Of a DNA stretch of 64,000 bases, positions 27,287 to 37,982 are shown one piece after another. Source of the DNA: Haliscomenobacter sp. (GTDB lineage Bacteria; Bacteroidota; Bacteroidia; Chitinophagales; Saprospiraceae); the NCBI GenBank assembly GCA_016707205.1, contig JADJHZ010000021.1, positions 15,554-79,553 on the forward strand, written 5' to 3'. Within the stretch, counting starts at the first letter, position 1, and every line of letters begins with the position of its first letter. Below the pieces are notes generated by a model. The model was not told where the DNA came from. It saw only the letters and a list, made by a program, of their open reading frames with translations, and did not search any database. A program made the translations under genes and the position numbers.

Positions 27287-28255
27287 ATGAATGGAATACG
27301 TTTGTTTGGGCTTTTTTTGCTGCTAACCCTAATGACCCTCGTCCCGCTTCAGGCGCAACAGCTTTCCCTGTTCACGCAATATCGCGAGAACGTGTCTATC
27401 ATCAATCCGGCCGCCGTGGAGTCGGATTTTCTTGCTTTTGGCAATAACGTTTCCTTCGGGGCATCCTACCGGGCTCAGTGGGTAGGGATTTCCGGAAATC
27501 CAAGAACTCAAATCATCAGGGGGACCTTTCTCGCAGACGGGATGCGGGGGGTCGCGCTCATGGTTGGGGGGCAGTTGGTCAATGATCAAACCGGCCCCAC
27601 GGGTTTTACGGGAATTTATGGGCGTCTGGCAGGCGTTCTGAGCGGTGATCCAACCTATGGAGGGCTGGTCATTGGCTTGAGCGCCGGTATGGTCCAATAC
27701 CGCGTGAAAGCTTCCGAAATCGTTCTCCGCGACGAAAGCGACGTGCTGGGCGCCGTCGACCAATCCCAGATGTTCCCCGACGTGGGCCTTGGTATTTTCG
27801 CCTATAAATCCATCGGCGGACGGTTTAGCACCGGAGACTTTATTTACGGTGGGCTCTCCGTGCCTCAGGTGATCGGGCTTGACCTGACCTTCCAAAATGA
27901 GCAGGGAGAATTTTATACCAAACGGATTCAGCACTTTTATGGGTTGTTGGGATTCTATAAGTTTTTCAATAACGACAGCTTCCTCGAACCTTCCCTTTGG
28001 GTTAAGTATGCCCCCAATGCGCCAACGAACGTGGATCTTAACCTCCGCTATCAGTTGCCAAGCGCCATTTGGGTGGGCACCGGGGGCTCGTCCGGAGGAT
28101 CTGTCCACCTGGAAGCCGGGTTTACTATGGGCAGCAACCTTGGACTGGACAATACCCTCAAGTTTGGATATGGGTACGACTACTCGTTCAGTTCCTTTGG
28201 CCCAACGGCAGGCAGCACCCACGAAATCAATATTTCCTTCTCCTTCCACAATTAA
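27287..28255 (+). CDS. PorP/SprF family outer-membrane protein
   Basis: A 322-residue protein starting MNGIRLFGLFLLLTLMTLVP at ATG 27287, with signal cleavage near LQAQQ. It has the PorP/SprF opening FTQYRENVSIINPAAV, then SYRAQWVGISGNPRTQI, and ends in a beta-strand-rich barrel pattern (FKFGYGYDYSFSSF; NISFSFHN terminus). In Bacteroidota such proteins work with the type IX secretion system and pair with large type B-sorted surface proteins, as SprF does with SprB. The neighbour at 28355 is exactly such a protein. Confidence 0.9.
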   Translation: MNGIRLFGLFLLLTLMTLVPLQAQQLSLFTQYRENVSIINPAAVESDFLAFGNNVSFGASYRAQWVGISGNPRTQIIRGTFLADGMRGVALMVGGQLVNDQTGPTGFTGIYGRLAGVLSGDPTYGGLVIGLSAGMVQYRVKASEIVLRDESDVLGAVDQSQMFPDVGLGIFAYKSIGGRFSTGDFIYGGLSVPQVIGLDLTFQNEQGEFYTKRIQHFYGLLGFYKFFNNDSFLEPSLWVKYAPNAPTNVDLNLRYQLPSAIWVGTGGSSGGSVHLEAGFTMGSNLGLDNTLKFGYGYDYSFSSFGPTAGSTHEINISFSFHN

Positions 28256-28354
28256 TCTTTGGTTTATTGCCGGACGGCATGGAGGTAACTACCCCTTTTG
28301 CATCGGCATTCTCAAAGGCAGATTATGCGTAAGATCCCAAATCCAAATCTCCTC

Positions 28355-31300
28355 ATGAAAAAATTTCTGGCTATTGCAGCCTTTATTCTCGCAGCTTCTA
28401 CAGCAGTTTGGGCGCAACCCACGTTTTATTTTTCTTCCGGCTCTCCCTGTAGCGGCGAAACGTATTGCGTGGACATTACCGTCAAGGACTTCACCGATAT
28501 CGCTTCTCTGAAATTTCCGATCTACTTTAATCCTAAAGTGGTGGAATTTACCGGCGTTCAAAACCTCAATCTGAGCAAGCTCGATTTAGGCGATTTCGAT
28601 CTCACCAGAACGGCGGAAGGTCTGATCTTTTTGAACTGGGTGGGAGATATTTGCGAAAATCCGAATCCAAACGACATAACCCTGTTGGATAGCACCCGGA
28701 TCTTCAGCCTTTGCTTTAAAGCGCTGGGCGGATACGGGACTACGAGCGAGGTAGGAATCACCGACGACACAAAACTTATAGGGGATGAAGACCCCGAACC
28801 TATTGTTGTGAAACGTCCTCCCGCTTGCTTTAACATCGGGTTGGTTCAGCGCAAAGCATTGATCTCCACCTGCGTAAGACCTTTAAGCCTGATCGCGAGC
28901 AATGCAAAGGGCAATACCGGGGACCTCGTTTGCTCCAATATATCCGTGACAGGCTTTGACGGGCTCACCAGCCTTCAGTTTACCATGGATTACGACTCCA
29001 CTTTTCTGGAGTTTGCCAATGTAATCAACACGGAAAAGCTGGTTAACCTCGGAAGGGAAAGTTTCGGTACTCCCGACCGGCCCAATATCGGAAAGGGACG
29101 CCTCACGTTGTCCTGGAACTGGACCGATATCCAAAGGCCCAGTATTACCCTGCCCGACAGTACGATTATCTTCCAGGTTTGTTTCAATATCATTGGGGAT
29201 TGCGAATCGTCTACCGAACTAAGTTTCTCTTCCAGCTTGACCCCACTTGAAGCGGTGAATGTTACGCAGGACACCCAATATTCTATTCCGGCCGTTCTAA
29301 CGCCTGGGGTTATTTCCTCCGGCGCGTGTACGCCCACCGGCCTTCGGCTTACCGCCAATTGCGGGGCGCCGGTAAACCTCAACGACGAAATCTGCGTCCG
29401 GGTGACTGCCCAAGGGCTTACCGACCTGACCCGGTTTTCCTATCTAATGGAATTCAATCCCAATATCCTGAAGTACAAAGACGTCCGTATTCTGGCCAGC
29501 AACAGCCAGATTCCCGGCTTCTCCAGGAATACCCATTTCAATGTCACCAATGTCGGCAATGGAATCCTTGGGGTGGACTGGAAGAGCGTGAACGCGATCT
29601 TTACCGCTACCGTCCCCGATGGCACGGCCATCTATGAGGTCTGTTTTCAGGTAGTCGGGCTTGGCGGCGATGGCCCCATCAGCTTCAACCCGTCTGCAGC
29701 GGTAGTTACCAAGCGGGGGAGTACCGCCAATATCGGGATTGCCCCGAATAACTGCGCGGTGCAGGTTATTCAGCCAGACGGCGTGCAGTTGGCCATCACC
29801 GGCGACCAGGGAGTTCCGGGGGATACGGTTTGCCTGGACTTTACGGTCACTAATCTGGAAAATATCGTCGAACTCGATTTTTCCGTGGCGTGGGAACCCA
29901 CCCATCTGAAATTTACAGACATTAAAAATATCAACCTCGCCGGCGCTACAAAAGACAGCTTTGGATTGGATGGCGTCGACGGCGGGCTTTTTTCGTTTGA
30001 GTGGAAAAGTGCGAATCCCGCTACTTTGGCGGACGGTTCTTCTTTGTTTCAGGTTTGTTACGAGGTGGTAGGAACTCCTCCCGGAGAGTTGGGCCAGGAA
30101 GAAAATTGCAACGGCGTCCAGATCGTAGATATTCCTATCATTCCGCAAGCCATTAGCTCCACGTCCAATGGGAACGACATTGGCTTAATTTCTACCCCCG
30201 CCGAGGTTTGCGTGCTTAATCCCACCGGGTTTTTCCTGATCATCGGGGAGGGAGATACCACCTGCGTGGATTTCCGGGTAGCCGGATTTAAAGATATCAC
30301 GTCAGCCGAATATACGATTAATTGGGATCCAACCGGCCTGGCCTTTGGAAAGATCATTCCTTCAGGAGCCCTTGGGTTGGTCGATGGGATCAACTTTGAT
30401 GCGGAGTCTGCGAATGTAGGTTTGATCAGCTTTTCCTGGCTGGATATCAACGGCGCCTCTTTGGACGATAGCACCAGCCTCTTCCAGGTCTGCTTCGTTC
30501 CGGTAGGCGACCCAGCGGATTGTATCGAAATCACGGTGGAGGACGATCCGAACCCAACGGTAAATACCCTCACCGGGGCGGGAAGCGTATTCCCTATTCC
30601 TGGAAAAGTATGTATTCTCGACCGCTTGATCATCACAGACACCGTCATCACCCCGGTAACTTGCCCCGACGCAAATGACGGTTCCGTTACCTTAACGGTA
30701 GAAGGCGGCCAGGGCAACATCTTCTTTTTCTGGGAATCCGTCCCGAGGCAGTTCACCAACAAAGCCCGGAACCTTCCGGTAGGCCAGGTTGCAGTGACCA
30801 TTTTTGACGAATCCCGCCCTCCTTTGGTTCTTAGGGATACGTTTGAGGTCCCCATGACGGAAATTCTTCCGGAAGTGAATGCCGGTCCGGATAAAGTCCT
30901 GGGCTGTAATCCTCCGTTCACCCTCCTCAGCGGTACGGGCTCTACCGGAGTAGATTTCTCCTTTTCGTGGAGCACGATCTTTGGAAGTCTTCCGGGGGAT
31001 ACAGAGCGGCCCAGCGTGATCGCCGGGGCTGCTGGCACCTACATCCTTACGGTGTTTAATAAGAATACGGGCTGCGCAGTCAAAGACACGGTCATCGTGC
31101 TGCCGCCTTCCTTGCCGGAAGCAAAAGCTGGCGACGACCAGTTGTTCAGCTGCCTGAGCGATACCTTGTTCCTGGATGCCGGCCTCTCTTCAAGCGGAGA
31201 CTCTATTTCCTATAAATGGACGGCGCTGGATGGTGGGATCATCCTGCCGGGCGATGAAACCGTGGTCAAACCCAGGGCTCTGGCGCCCGGTTTGTATGCC

Positions 31301-33961
31301 CTGGAGGTCCGGAATATTGTGAACGGATGTTTTGCTACAGATACGGTCGTAGTGGAAAACGTCACCGAATTGCCGGATGCCCGGGCAGGCGTTGACATAG
31401 AACTGCCTTGCACCGGGGATTCCATCACCCTGGATGGCGGGGGGTCTATTAACCTCCGGCCTGTTCTCTACGCCTGGTTTGACAGGAACGGCGCGTCGAT
31501 TGGAACAGGAACGAAAGTTAATGTCACCCAACTGGGCGATTACGTCCTGCAAGTAACCGAAGAAGGGAATGGGTGCATCGCTCGCGACACGGTCTCGGTC
31601 ATACCTACTACCGCGTATCCGGATATCGATGCAGGACTGGATACCAGTATCAACTGCCGGATTCCGGAGCCGGTTCTGACACCCTCCATATCCAATTCTA
31701 CCGGCTTCACCGTACTTTGGACTCCGCTCGATGGAGGCCGCCTGGAGGCGGGCGGCGATACCTTGCGCAATCCAAAGGTTGTGGAGGCCGGCCGCTTCGT
31801 TTTGCAGGTTACCGACACCGCCAGCCGATGCGTTTCGACAGATACGATCAGCGTGACCGCAGACCTGGCCCTTCCTTCCGCTGAAGCTGGACTGGGAGAT
31901 ACCCTGACCTGCCGGGAGCCAGAGGTTACCCTGCAAGGAACGGCAAATAGCCCAAGCGGCTTGTTCACTACTTCCTGGAGTTCCAATGGCCAGGTTCTGG
32001 CAAATAATGCGTTGCAATTAAAAGTGACCGCTGCGGGCGACTACGTGTTTACCGTACGAGACTCCTTAAACGGTTGTCTCTTTTCCGATTCGGTGATCAT
32101 TTTCTCCACCGTGGACACGCCTTCGGTCAATTCCCTCAGCTTAAATCCGATTATTACCTGCAAAACGACCCAACTTACGCTCGGCGCCTTAGTGACACCA
32201 TCTGCGGGTGATTACGGGTATGCCTGGTCTTCTGCCAATGGCAGGATTATCAGCGGAGGAAATACGCTGACACCGGAAGTTGGAGCGGCAGGTTTGTATG
32301 AACTTTTGGTTACGAACCAGCTTACCGGTTGCGTCGGAAAAACTTCCGTAACCGTAGCCTCGGATACGCTGAAACCTGCCGTCAATGCGGGGGCGGACCA
32401 AACGCTCACGTGTTCGGTTAAATCGGTGACGCTCAACGGGACCGGTTCTGCTGCCGACCCTTCCATCTCTTATTTGTGGTCGGGCAAAGGCGGCGCAGCG
32501 GCTCCTCAACCGGCTAACACGATACAAACTACCGCAAGCGGAGCAGGTTCTTTCGTGCTCGAAGTGCGGGACACCGCCACCGGATGTTTCGCTCTCGATT
32601 CCGTCCGGGTTACCCTCGACACCCTGGCCCCCATGGTATCCATTCTACCTGCCGCTGCAATCACCTGTACGACCTCTGAGATTGTGCTGGATGGGACGAC
32701 TTCCTCGCAAGGAACCCAGTATGTGGCGGAATGGACCGGCCTGGCAGGCCAGTTGGTCAGCCCAACAGGGAATCCGTTCCAGGCCAGAGTGCGGGCTGCC
32801 GGTGATTACCAGCTCAAAGTCCGGAATTCAGCCACCGGATGTGAAGCCGTCTCCAGGGTGACCGTGCCAGAGGATAAGGAAACGCCCAACGCCACAGCCC
32901 AACCTAATGCAACGTTGCCTTGCGCCGGCGCCGTGATTTCTCTCGACGGTCAGGGGTCGTCTTCCGGACCTGGGTTCAGCTATTTGTGGCGCACCACCTC
33001 CGGATCTGGCACGATTACGGATGAACGTACGCTGGCGCCAAAGATCAATACCGCCGGAACGTATAGCCTTCAGGTTACCAACTCAAGGAATGGCTGCGTC
33101 GATACCGCTACGGTCGTAGTGGTACTTGACCCGGCGCTGGTGAAAGCCGATGCAGGCGCCGACCAGACTACTTGCGGCGACGATGCGCAGCTTACCGGTA
33201 ACCTTCCTGCAGGCGCCACCGGCGTATGGTCGACCAAATCCGGCGCTTCCATTGAAACGCCTTCGGAATTCATTACGGAAGTGTTGAGTTTAAAGGAAGG
33301 CAGAAATGTATTTGTCTGGACCCTTTCTAAAAACCAGTGCCCGAATTACAGCGCCGACTCGGTGGCTATTGCCCGCGAACTCGCCCCGGTTGCCAACAAC
33401 GACCAACTGACTATCGAGGCCACAGAGCGCCGGGGAACGATTAACCTGATTCAAAATGATAAGTTGAATACAACCGCCGGCTTTGATCTGATTATCAGCC
33501 GTAACCCAACGCTGGGCCGGATTGATTCTATCAACGGCGGTACGGTCATTTATGCGGTGGCTCCCCGGATTTACGGAATGGACGAATTCAGCTACCAGTT
33601 GTGCAGCAAAGCCTGCCCCGACCTGTGCGATACCGCTCTGGTTAAGGTGGAGGTGAAATTCGATCCGAACGCGCCCCAAGACCCCGTTGCCAACGCGATT
33701 ACGCCCAACGGGGATGGGGCTAACGACGAGTTGCGGTTTGAGATTCTGGAAGACGTAGATCCGGAAGTCTTCCCCGATAATGAGATCATTATCTTCAACC
33801 GCTGGGGAGATATTGTGTACCAGGCAAGGCCTTATAATAACGATTGGCGGGGCATCAACAGCGCTGGGAAAGAGTTACCCCACGCGACCTATTACTACAT
33901 TCTCCGCCTGGATATCTCCAAGGGGATTATCATTCAGGGAGATGTAACCATCCTGAAATAA
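28355..33961 (+). CDS. Giant T9SS type B-sorted surface protein with cohesin-like and Ig-like repeats
   Basis: A 1868-residue protein starting MKKFLAIAAFILAASTAVWA (signal). Five cohesin-like modules occupy ~23-760, with a repeated pattern such as GDTVCLDFTVTNLENIVELD. A SprB-type repeat follows (~765-850, CPDANDGSVTLTVEGGQGN). Nine to ten Ig/PKD-like repeats of ~85-90 residues (~840-1670; NAGADQTLTCSVKSVTLNGT), a cadherin-like segment (~1675-1765) and a C-terminal CHU_C/gliding-motility domain (~1775-1868; ITPNGDGANDELRF, IIIFNRWGDIVYQ) complete it. It should be secreted by T9SS and attached to the surface as an adhesin or motility protein. It is probably co-transcribed with the PorP gene. 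Confidence 0.92.
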   Translation: MKKFLAIAAFILAASTAVWAQPTFYFSSGSPCSGETYCVDITVKDFTDIASLKFPIYFNPKVVEFTGVQNLNLSKLDLGDFDLTRTAEGLIFLNWVGDICENPNPNDITLLDSTRIFSLCFKALGGYGTTSEVGITDDTKLIGDEDPEPIVVKRPPACFNIGLVQRKALISTCVRPLSLIASNAKGNTGDLVCSNISVTGFDGLTSLQFTMDYDSTFLEFANVINTEKLVNLGRESFGTPDRPNIGKGRLTLSWNWTDIQRPSITLPDSTIIFQVCFNIIGDCESSTELSFSSSLTPLEAVNVTQDTQYSIPAVLTPGVISSGACTPTGLRLTANCGAPVNLNDEICVRVTAQGLTDLTRFSYLMEFNPNILKYKDVRILASNSQIPGFSRNTHFNVTNVGNGILGVDWKSVNAIFTATVPDGTAIYEVCFQVVGLGGDGPISFNPSAAVVTKRGSTANIGIAPNNCAVQVIQPDGVQLAITGDQGVPGDTVCLDFTVTNLENIVELDFSVAWEPTHLKFTDIKNINLAGATKDSFGLDGVDGGLFSFEWKSANPATLADGSSLFQVCYEVVGTPPGELGQEENCNGVQIVDIPIIPQAISSTSNGNDIGLISTPAEVCVLNPTGFFLIIGEGDTTCVDFRVAGFKDITSAEYTINWDPTGLAFGKIIPSGALGLVDGINFDAESANVGLISFSWLDINGASLDDSTSLFQVCFVPVGDPADCIEITVEDDPNPTVNTLTGAGSVFPIPGKVCILDRLIITDTVITPVTCPDANDGSVTLTVEGGQGNIFFFWESVPRQFTNKARNLPVGQVAVTIFDESRPPLVLRDTFEVPMTEILPEVNAGPDKVLGCNPPFTLLSGTGSTGVDFSFSWSTIFGSLPGDTERPSVIAGAAGTYILTVFNKNTGCAVKDTVIVLPPSLPEAKAGDDQLFSCLSDTLFLDAGLSSSGDSISYKWTALDGGIILPGDETVVKPRALAPGLYALEVRNIVNGCFATDTVVVENVTELPDARAGVDIELPCTGDSITLDGGGSINLRPVLYAWFDRNGASIGTGTKVNVTQLGDYVLQVTEEGNGCIARDTVSVIPTTAYPDIDAGLDTSINCRIPEPVLTPSISNSTGFTVLWTPLDGGRLEAGGDTLRNPKVVEAGRFVLQVTDTASRCVSTDTISVTADLALPSAEAGLGDTLTCREPEVTLQGTANSPSGLFTTSWSSNGQVLANNALQLKVTAAGDYVFTVRDSLNGCLFSDSVIIFSTVDTPSVNSLSLNPIITCKTTQLTLGALVTPSAGDYGYAWSSANGRIISGGNTLTPEVGAAGLYELLVTNQLTGCVGKTSVTVASDTLKPAVNAGADQTLTCSVKSVTLNGTGSAADPSISYLWSGKGGAAAPQPANTIQTTASGAGSFVLEVRDTATGCFALDSVRVTLDTLAPMVSILPAAAITCTTSEIVLDGTTSSQGTQYVAEWTGLAGQLVSPTGNPFQARVRAAGDYQLKVRNSATGCEAVSRVTVPEDKETPNATAQPNATLPCAGAVISLDGQGSSSGPGFSYLWRTTSGSGTITDERTLAPKINTAGTYSLQVTNSRNGCVDTATVVVVLDPALVKADAGADQTTCGDDAQLTGNLPAGATGVWSTKSGASIETPSEFITEVLSLKEGRNVFVWTLSKNQCPNYSADSVAIARELAPVANNDQLTIEATERRGTINLIQNDKLNTTAGFDLIISRNPTLGRIDSINGGTVIYAVAPRIYGMDEFSYQLCSKACPDLCDTALVKVEVKFDPNAPQDPVANAITPNGDGANDELRFEILEDVDPEVFPDNEIIIFNRWGDIVYQARPYNNDWRGINSAGKELPHATYYYILRLDISKGIIIQGDVTILK

Positions 33962-33976
33962 GCGTGCTGCATCAAT

Positions 33977-34016
33977 AAAAAAAGGGGCCTGCGAGATGTC
34001 GCAGGCCCCTTTTTTT
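33977..34016. terminator. Bidirectional terminator
   Basis: A perfect 18-bp stem (A7 + GGGGCCTGCGA) with a GATG loop and T7 on the far side. The A and T tracts are symmetrical, so it can end both the giant-protein transcript and the convergent thiolase transcript. Confidence 0.93.
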
Positions 34017-34101
34017 ATTCGACTTGTTGCGACGGGTACGGGGGAAAGAGCCTTTTAAACCCGCGATGATTCAGTCGCAACAAGTCTATTCATGCCGCTC
34101 G

Positions 34102-35271
34102 TTAGAGTAGTTCGTATATGCCGGCAATGCCCTGCCCGCCGCCGACGCAGGCGGTGACCATGCCGTATTTCTGCCCCCGGCGGCGCATTTCGCTGAACAA
34201 CTGCGTGCTCAGTTTGGCGCCGGTGCAGCCCAGCGGGTGGCCCAGGGCGATTGCCCCCCCGTTGGGGTTGACCAGTTCGGGGTTTAAGCCGGCTTCCTGG
34301 ATAACGGCCAGCGCCTGTGCAGCAAAAGCCTCGTTCAACTCGATTTGCTGAATGTCGCCCAGGTTCAGGTTGGCCTGTTTCAGCGCTTTGGGGATCGCGG
34401 CGCAAGGGCCAATACCCATGTACAACGGATCTACGCCAGCAACGCTGCAACTTACAAGCCGGGCGATGGGCTTGAGACCAAGCTGGTTAACCATTTCTTC
34501 GCTTAGGACCAGAACAAATGCCGCTCCGTCGGAGGTTTGAGAACTATTACCTGCCGTGACGGTCCCGTTCTGAGCAAATGCAGGCCGCAACGCAGCCAGT
34601 CCTTCTATGGTGGTGTCGCGGCGAACGCCTTCGTCCGTGTCGATGATCTGTGAGGTAGAAACTTTTTTGTTGTCCTTGACAAAGACTTCCTCCACCTGAA
34701 CCGGAACAATCTCCTGTTTGAATTTTCCCTCGCCGATAGCCAAACCGGCTTTGCGATGGGAATGGTAGGAAAACTCGTCGGCCATCTCCCGGGTGATTCC
34801 GTATTTCTTGGCTACCGCTTCCGCTGTAATGCCCATGCTGACGAGGTAATTGGGGGTGGTGCTGGCAACCGCATAGCTCGGCGCCAGTTTGTACCCGGTC
34901 ATCGGCACAAGGCTCATGCTTTCTGTGCCCCCCGCTATATACACGTGGCCCATGCCGGCCCGGATTTTTGCTACGGCAATGGCGATAGTCTCCAAGCCGG
35001 ATGCGCAATAGCGGTTGACGGTCATTCCCGGCACTTCCTTGCCCAGGGCGCGCAGGGAGATCTGGCGGCCAATCTGGAACCCCTGCTCGCCTTCCGGGTT
35101 AGCGCATCCAACAAGGACATCGTCGACCAGCCGGGGATCCAGTTCGGGAGTCTGGGCAACCAGGTATTTCACAACTTCTACCGCCAGGTCGTCGGAACGG
35201 AAATTGCGAAAGCCGCCTTTCTTGGCTTTTCCGACGGCAGAACGATAGGCTTTGACAATATATGCTTCCAT
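34102..35271 (-). CDS. fadA: Acetyl-CoA C-acyltransferase (thiolase)
   Basis: A 389-residue thiolase beginning MEAYIVKAYRSAVGKAKKGG. Catalytic Cys is in VNRYCASGLETIAIA, His in ALGHPLGCTGAKLS and the second Cys in TACVGGGQGIAGIYE. With the FadN-like protein encoded just upstream, it completes the last step of fatty-acid beta-oxidation, cleaving 3-ketoacyl-CoA. Direction in vivo could also be biosynthetic, but the neighbour and shared operator favour degradation. It is 58 bp downstream of fadN. Confidence 0.95.
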   Translation of the reverse strand: MEAYIVKAYRSAVGKAKKGGFRNFRSDDLAVEVVKYLVAQTPELDPRLVDDVLVGCANPEGEQGFQIGRQISLRALGKEVPGMTVNRYCASGLETIAIAVAKIRAGMGHVYIAGGTESMSLVPMTGYKLAPSYAVASTTPNYLVSMGITAEAVAKKYGITREMADEFSYHSHRKAGLAIGEGKFKQEIVPVQVEEVFVKDNKKVSTSQIIDTDEGVRRDTTIEGLAALRPAFAQNGTVTAGNSSQTSDGAAFVLVLSEEMVNQLGLKPIARLVSCSVAGVDPLYMGIGPCAAIPKALKQANLNLGDIQQIELNEAFAAQALAVIQEAGLNPELVNPNGGAIALGHPLGCTGAKLSTQLFSEMRRRGQKYGMVTACVGGGQGIAGIYELL

Positions 35272-35329
35272 GTTTTTTTATCTAAAAAAGTGAAAAGTGG
35301 TTATTGCGATATGCATGCGATTTCCTGGA

Positions 35330-37722
35330 TCAGTTTCTCAGCGGCTTGTTGTTCTGCAACATATACTGAATGCGCTCCTGGGTTTTGGGCTCGCCGGCCA
35401 GGCTGAGGAACGCCTCGCGCTCGACATCCAGGAGGTATTGCTCCGAAACCATCTGAGGGGCGGTGAGATCGCCGCCGCAAAGCACCCAGGCGATTTTTTG
35501 AGCGATTTTGATGTCGTGCTCGCTGGCGTATTTGCCAAGGAGCAATTCATTTGCCGCTACGTACAAGGCGCCGAGGCCGCTTCTGCCCAATACGGTTATA
35601 TCTTGACGCTGAACGGGTTGTACATAGTTCCGGGCGAGGTTGAGCACCATGGTTTTTGCTTCGCCGATAGCCCGGTCTTTGTTCAGCACCACGCGGTCGC
35701 GGCCGGGGATCATGTATCCATATTTATACGCTTCGTGTGCGGAGGTAGCTACCGACGCCAGAGCGATCGCCTTGAACCGGTCGATCAAAGCCGGAATATG
35801 CACTTCTCCTTCCCGGAAGCTGTCGGAGGCCCGGAGGGCAAATTCTTTGGTGCCTGCGCCGCCGGGGATAAGGCCAACGCCAACTTCCACCAACCCGATA
35901 TAGGATTCTGCAGAGGCCGCCGCGCCGTCGCAGTGCATGAGCATCTCGCATCCGCCGCCGAAGACATAGCCCTGGGTAGCGACTACGACGGGAATACTGG
36001 AGTACCGGCACCGCATGATCGTTTGCTGGAAGTAATTGACGGCCATGTTCAACTGGTCGAAATCCTGCTGGAAGGCCATCATGCCGATCATCATGAGGTT
36101 GGCGCCAACGGAGAAGTTGGCCGCATTGTTGCCTATGACCAGGCCCTTCCAGCCGCCGTCTTCTGCCAGTTGGATAGATTGGTTGATTCCCTGTAGTACC
36201 CCTTCGCCGAGGGTGTTGTGCGGGCTGGTAAATTCAAGGCAAAGCACCCCGTCTCCGATATCATGCAGGATGGTCTCGCTGGTTTTGTGTACGGGGGCCT
36301 GGTCGCGGTAGTTGTCCAGGATAATGAACGCTTTGGCGCCCGGGATATCCTGATAGGATTTGGTTGCCAGGTCGTAGTACTGCCGGGCGCCGTTGCGGCG
36401 CCGGTAGAAGCTGGTATGCCCTGCGCCAGCCATATCTTTTACCCAGGCAGCCACCTGGTCTCCCTGGGCTTCCGCCGCCTGGATCCCCGCTTCGATGCCG
36501 ATGATATCCCAGTATTCAAACGGGCCGAAATCCCAGGCATAGCCTGCCCGCATGGCGTCGTCAATGCTGAACAGGTTGTCGGAGATTTCCGGAACGCGGT
36601 TGGAAGCGTAGGCGAAAAGCCCGGCCAGAGACTGGCGGACCAAAGCGCCCCCTTTATCCTCGGCTTTAAACAAGGAAGCGATCCGGCGCTTGGGATCGTC
36701 GATCTGCTTGGCGTTCTTGAGGCTGGGGAGGTCGGGCTTCCGGGAAGGTTCGTATTCCAGCGTTTGGAGGTTGAGGGCCAGGATAACCGGGCGCCCTTTT
36801 CGTCCTTCTGGCTGGTCTTTTTAAAGAACCCCTGGCCGGTTTTGTTTCCGAGGAATTTATTGTCCAGAAGAAATTGCAGATAAGCAGGAACTTCAAAAGC
36901 GCCGGCTTGCTCGTCGTTGGGGCAATTCTGCTTGATGCCCTGGATGACCTTTGCGGCCGTGTCGTGCCCAACGAGATCGCCCAGGCGGAAGGTGCCGGTT
37001 TTGGGTCTGCCCAAAGGAGGTCCGGTCAGGGCGTCGACTTCCTCAATGCTCAGCCCAAGCTGGGTGGTGAGCTGGTAGATTTTAGCCATCGCGTAGACCC
37101 CGATGCGGTTGCCGATAAACGCCGGGGTGTCTTTGCACAAGACCGTTTGTTTGCCCAGGTAGAGGTCCCCGTATTCCATAAAGAAGTGGACCATCTCCGG
37201 GTCGGTCTCCGCCGTTGGGATGATCTCCAGCAGGCGAAGGTACCGGGGTGGATTGAAAAAGTGCGTACCACAAAAATGGCGGCGAAAATCCGTGCTCCGC
37301 CCTTCCAGCATTAAATGGATCGGGATGCCGGAGGTGTTGGATGTAATAAACGTTCCCGGCTTGCGCAATCGATCGACCTTTTCAAATAAGGACTTTTTGA
37401 TGTCGAGGTTTTCGACAACTACCTCAATGATCCAGTCGCAATCGTTGATCTTCTCCAGGTCGTCTTCGAAATTGCCCGTCGCGATCCGGCTGGCAAAGGC
37501 TAAATCGTATAAAGGCGCGGGTTTGCTTTTTATTGCGAACTCCAAGGCCTTGTTTACCAAGCGATTTCGCGCGGCGGGACTGGTTTTCTCGTGCTCCTGG
37601 AGGTCGGGAGGCAAAATGTCCAACAACAGGACTTCCAGGCCGATGTTGGCAAAGTGGCAGGCAATTCCGGATCCCATCACGCCGGACCCCAGAACGGCAG
37701 CTTTTTTGATGCGTTTATTCAT
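35330..37722 (-). CDS. fadN: FadN-like 3-hydroxyacyl-CoA dehydrogenase / enoyl-CoA hydratase (frameshifted)
   Basis: The N-terminal part (from 37722) is a 3-hydroxyacyl-CoA dehydrogenase: KKAAVLGSGVMGSGIACHFA, HFCGTHFFNPPRYLRLLE, KDTPAFIGNRIG. Homology passes to another frame near 36788-36800 (GGGCGCCC-rich) and continues with VILALNLQTLEYEPSRKPDL, then a crotonase domain (VIGNNAANFSVGANLMMIGM, TQGYVFGGGCEMLMHCD, EVGVGLIPGGAGTKE). The order HAD-then-ECH and the ~797-residue length match FadN rather than E. coli FadB. A single indel is probably an error, since both halves are well preserved. It works with the thiolase downstream and EtfAB. Confidence 0.88.
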
Positions 37723-37777
37723 TGCGGATTTTTTATTGGATTTGGCAAAGCAAGTTGAATGGTTTCCTGGCGAAAAT

Positions 37778-37802
37778 CAAATTTAGCGAATTTTCGCTAG
37801 TC
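37778..37802 (-). promoter_or_regulatory. fad promoter with overlapping palindromic operator
   Basis: ATTTAGCGAA-TT-TTCGCTA (37781-37799) is identical to the etfB palindrome over 19 bases; the outer three bases differ. On the minus strand the -7 box TAAATTTG (37778-37785) overlaps the palindrome, so a bound repressor would block the fadN-thiolase promoter. The fadN ATG is ~56 bases downstream. Confidence 0.6.
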
Positions 37803-37982
37803 GAACAAAAATAAAGAATCCCATTCAATAATCCAGAAGAAAAGCAGACTATTAAAATTCTCTTAATTTGTTAAATTTGATCCGCGCTATAATAATTTCG
37901 CAGCGCAGACCCCGTTTATTGGGTAACACCCGGTTGAAGCTAAACCTGTGAATTTGGCAAAACAAAACAAAATCATACCTTC

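Noticed and set aside
31190..32017. 275-codon minus-strand ORF inside the giant gene
   Set aside because: It mirrors the repeats of the T9SS protein and has no recognisable motifs.
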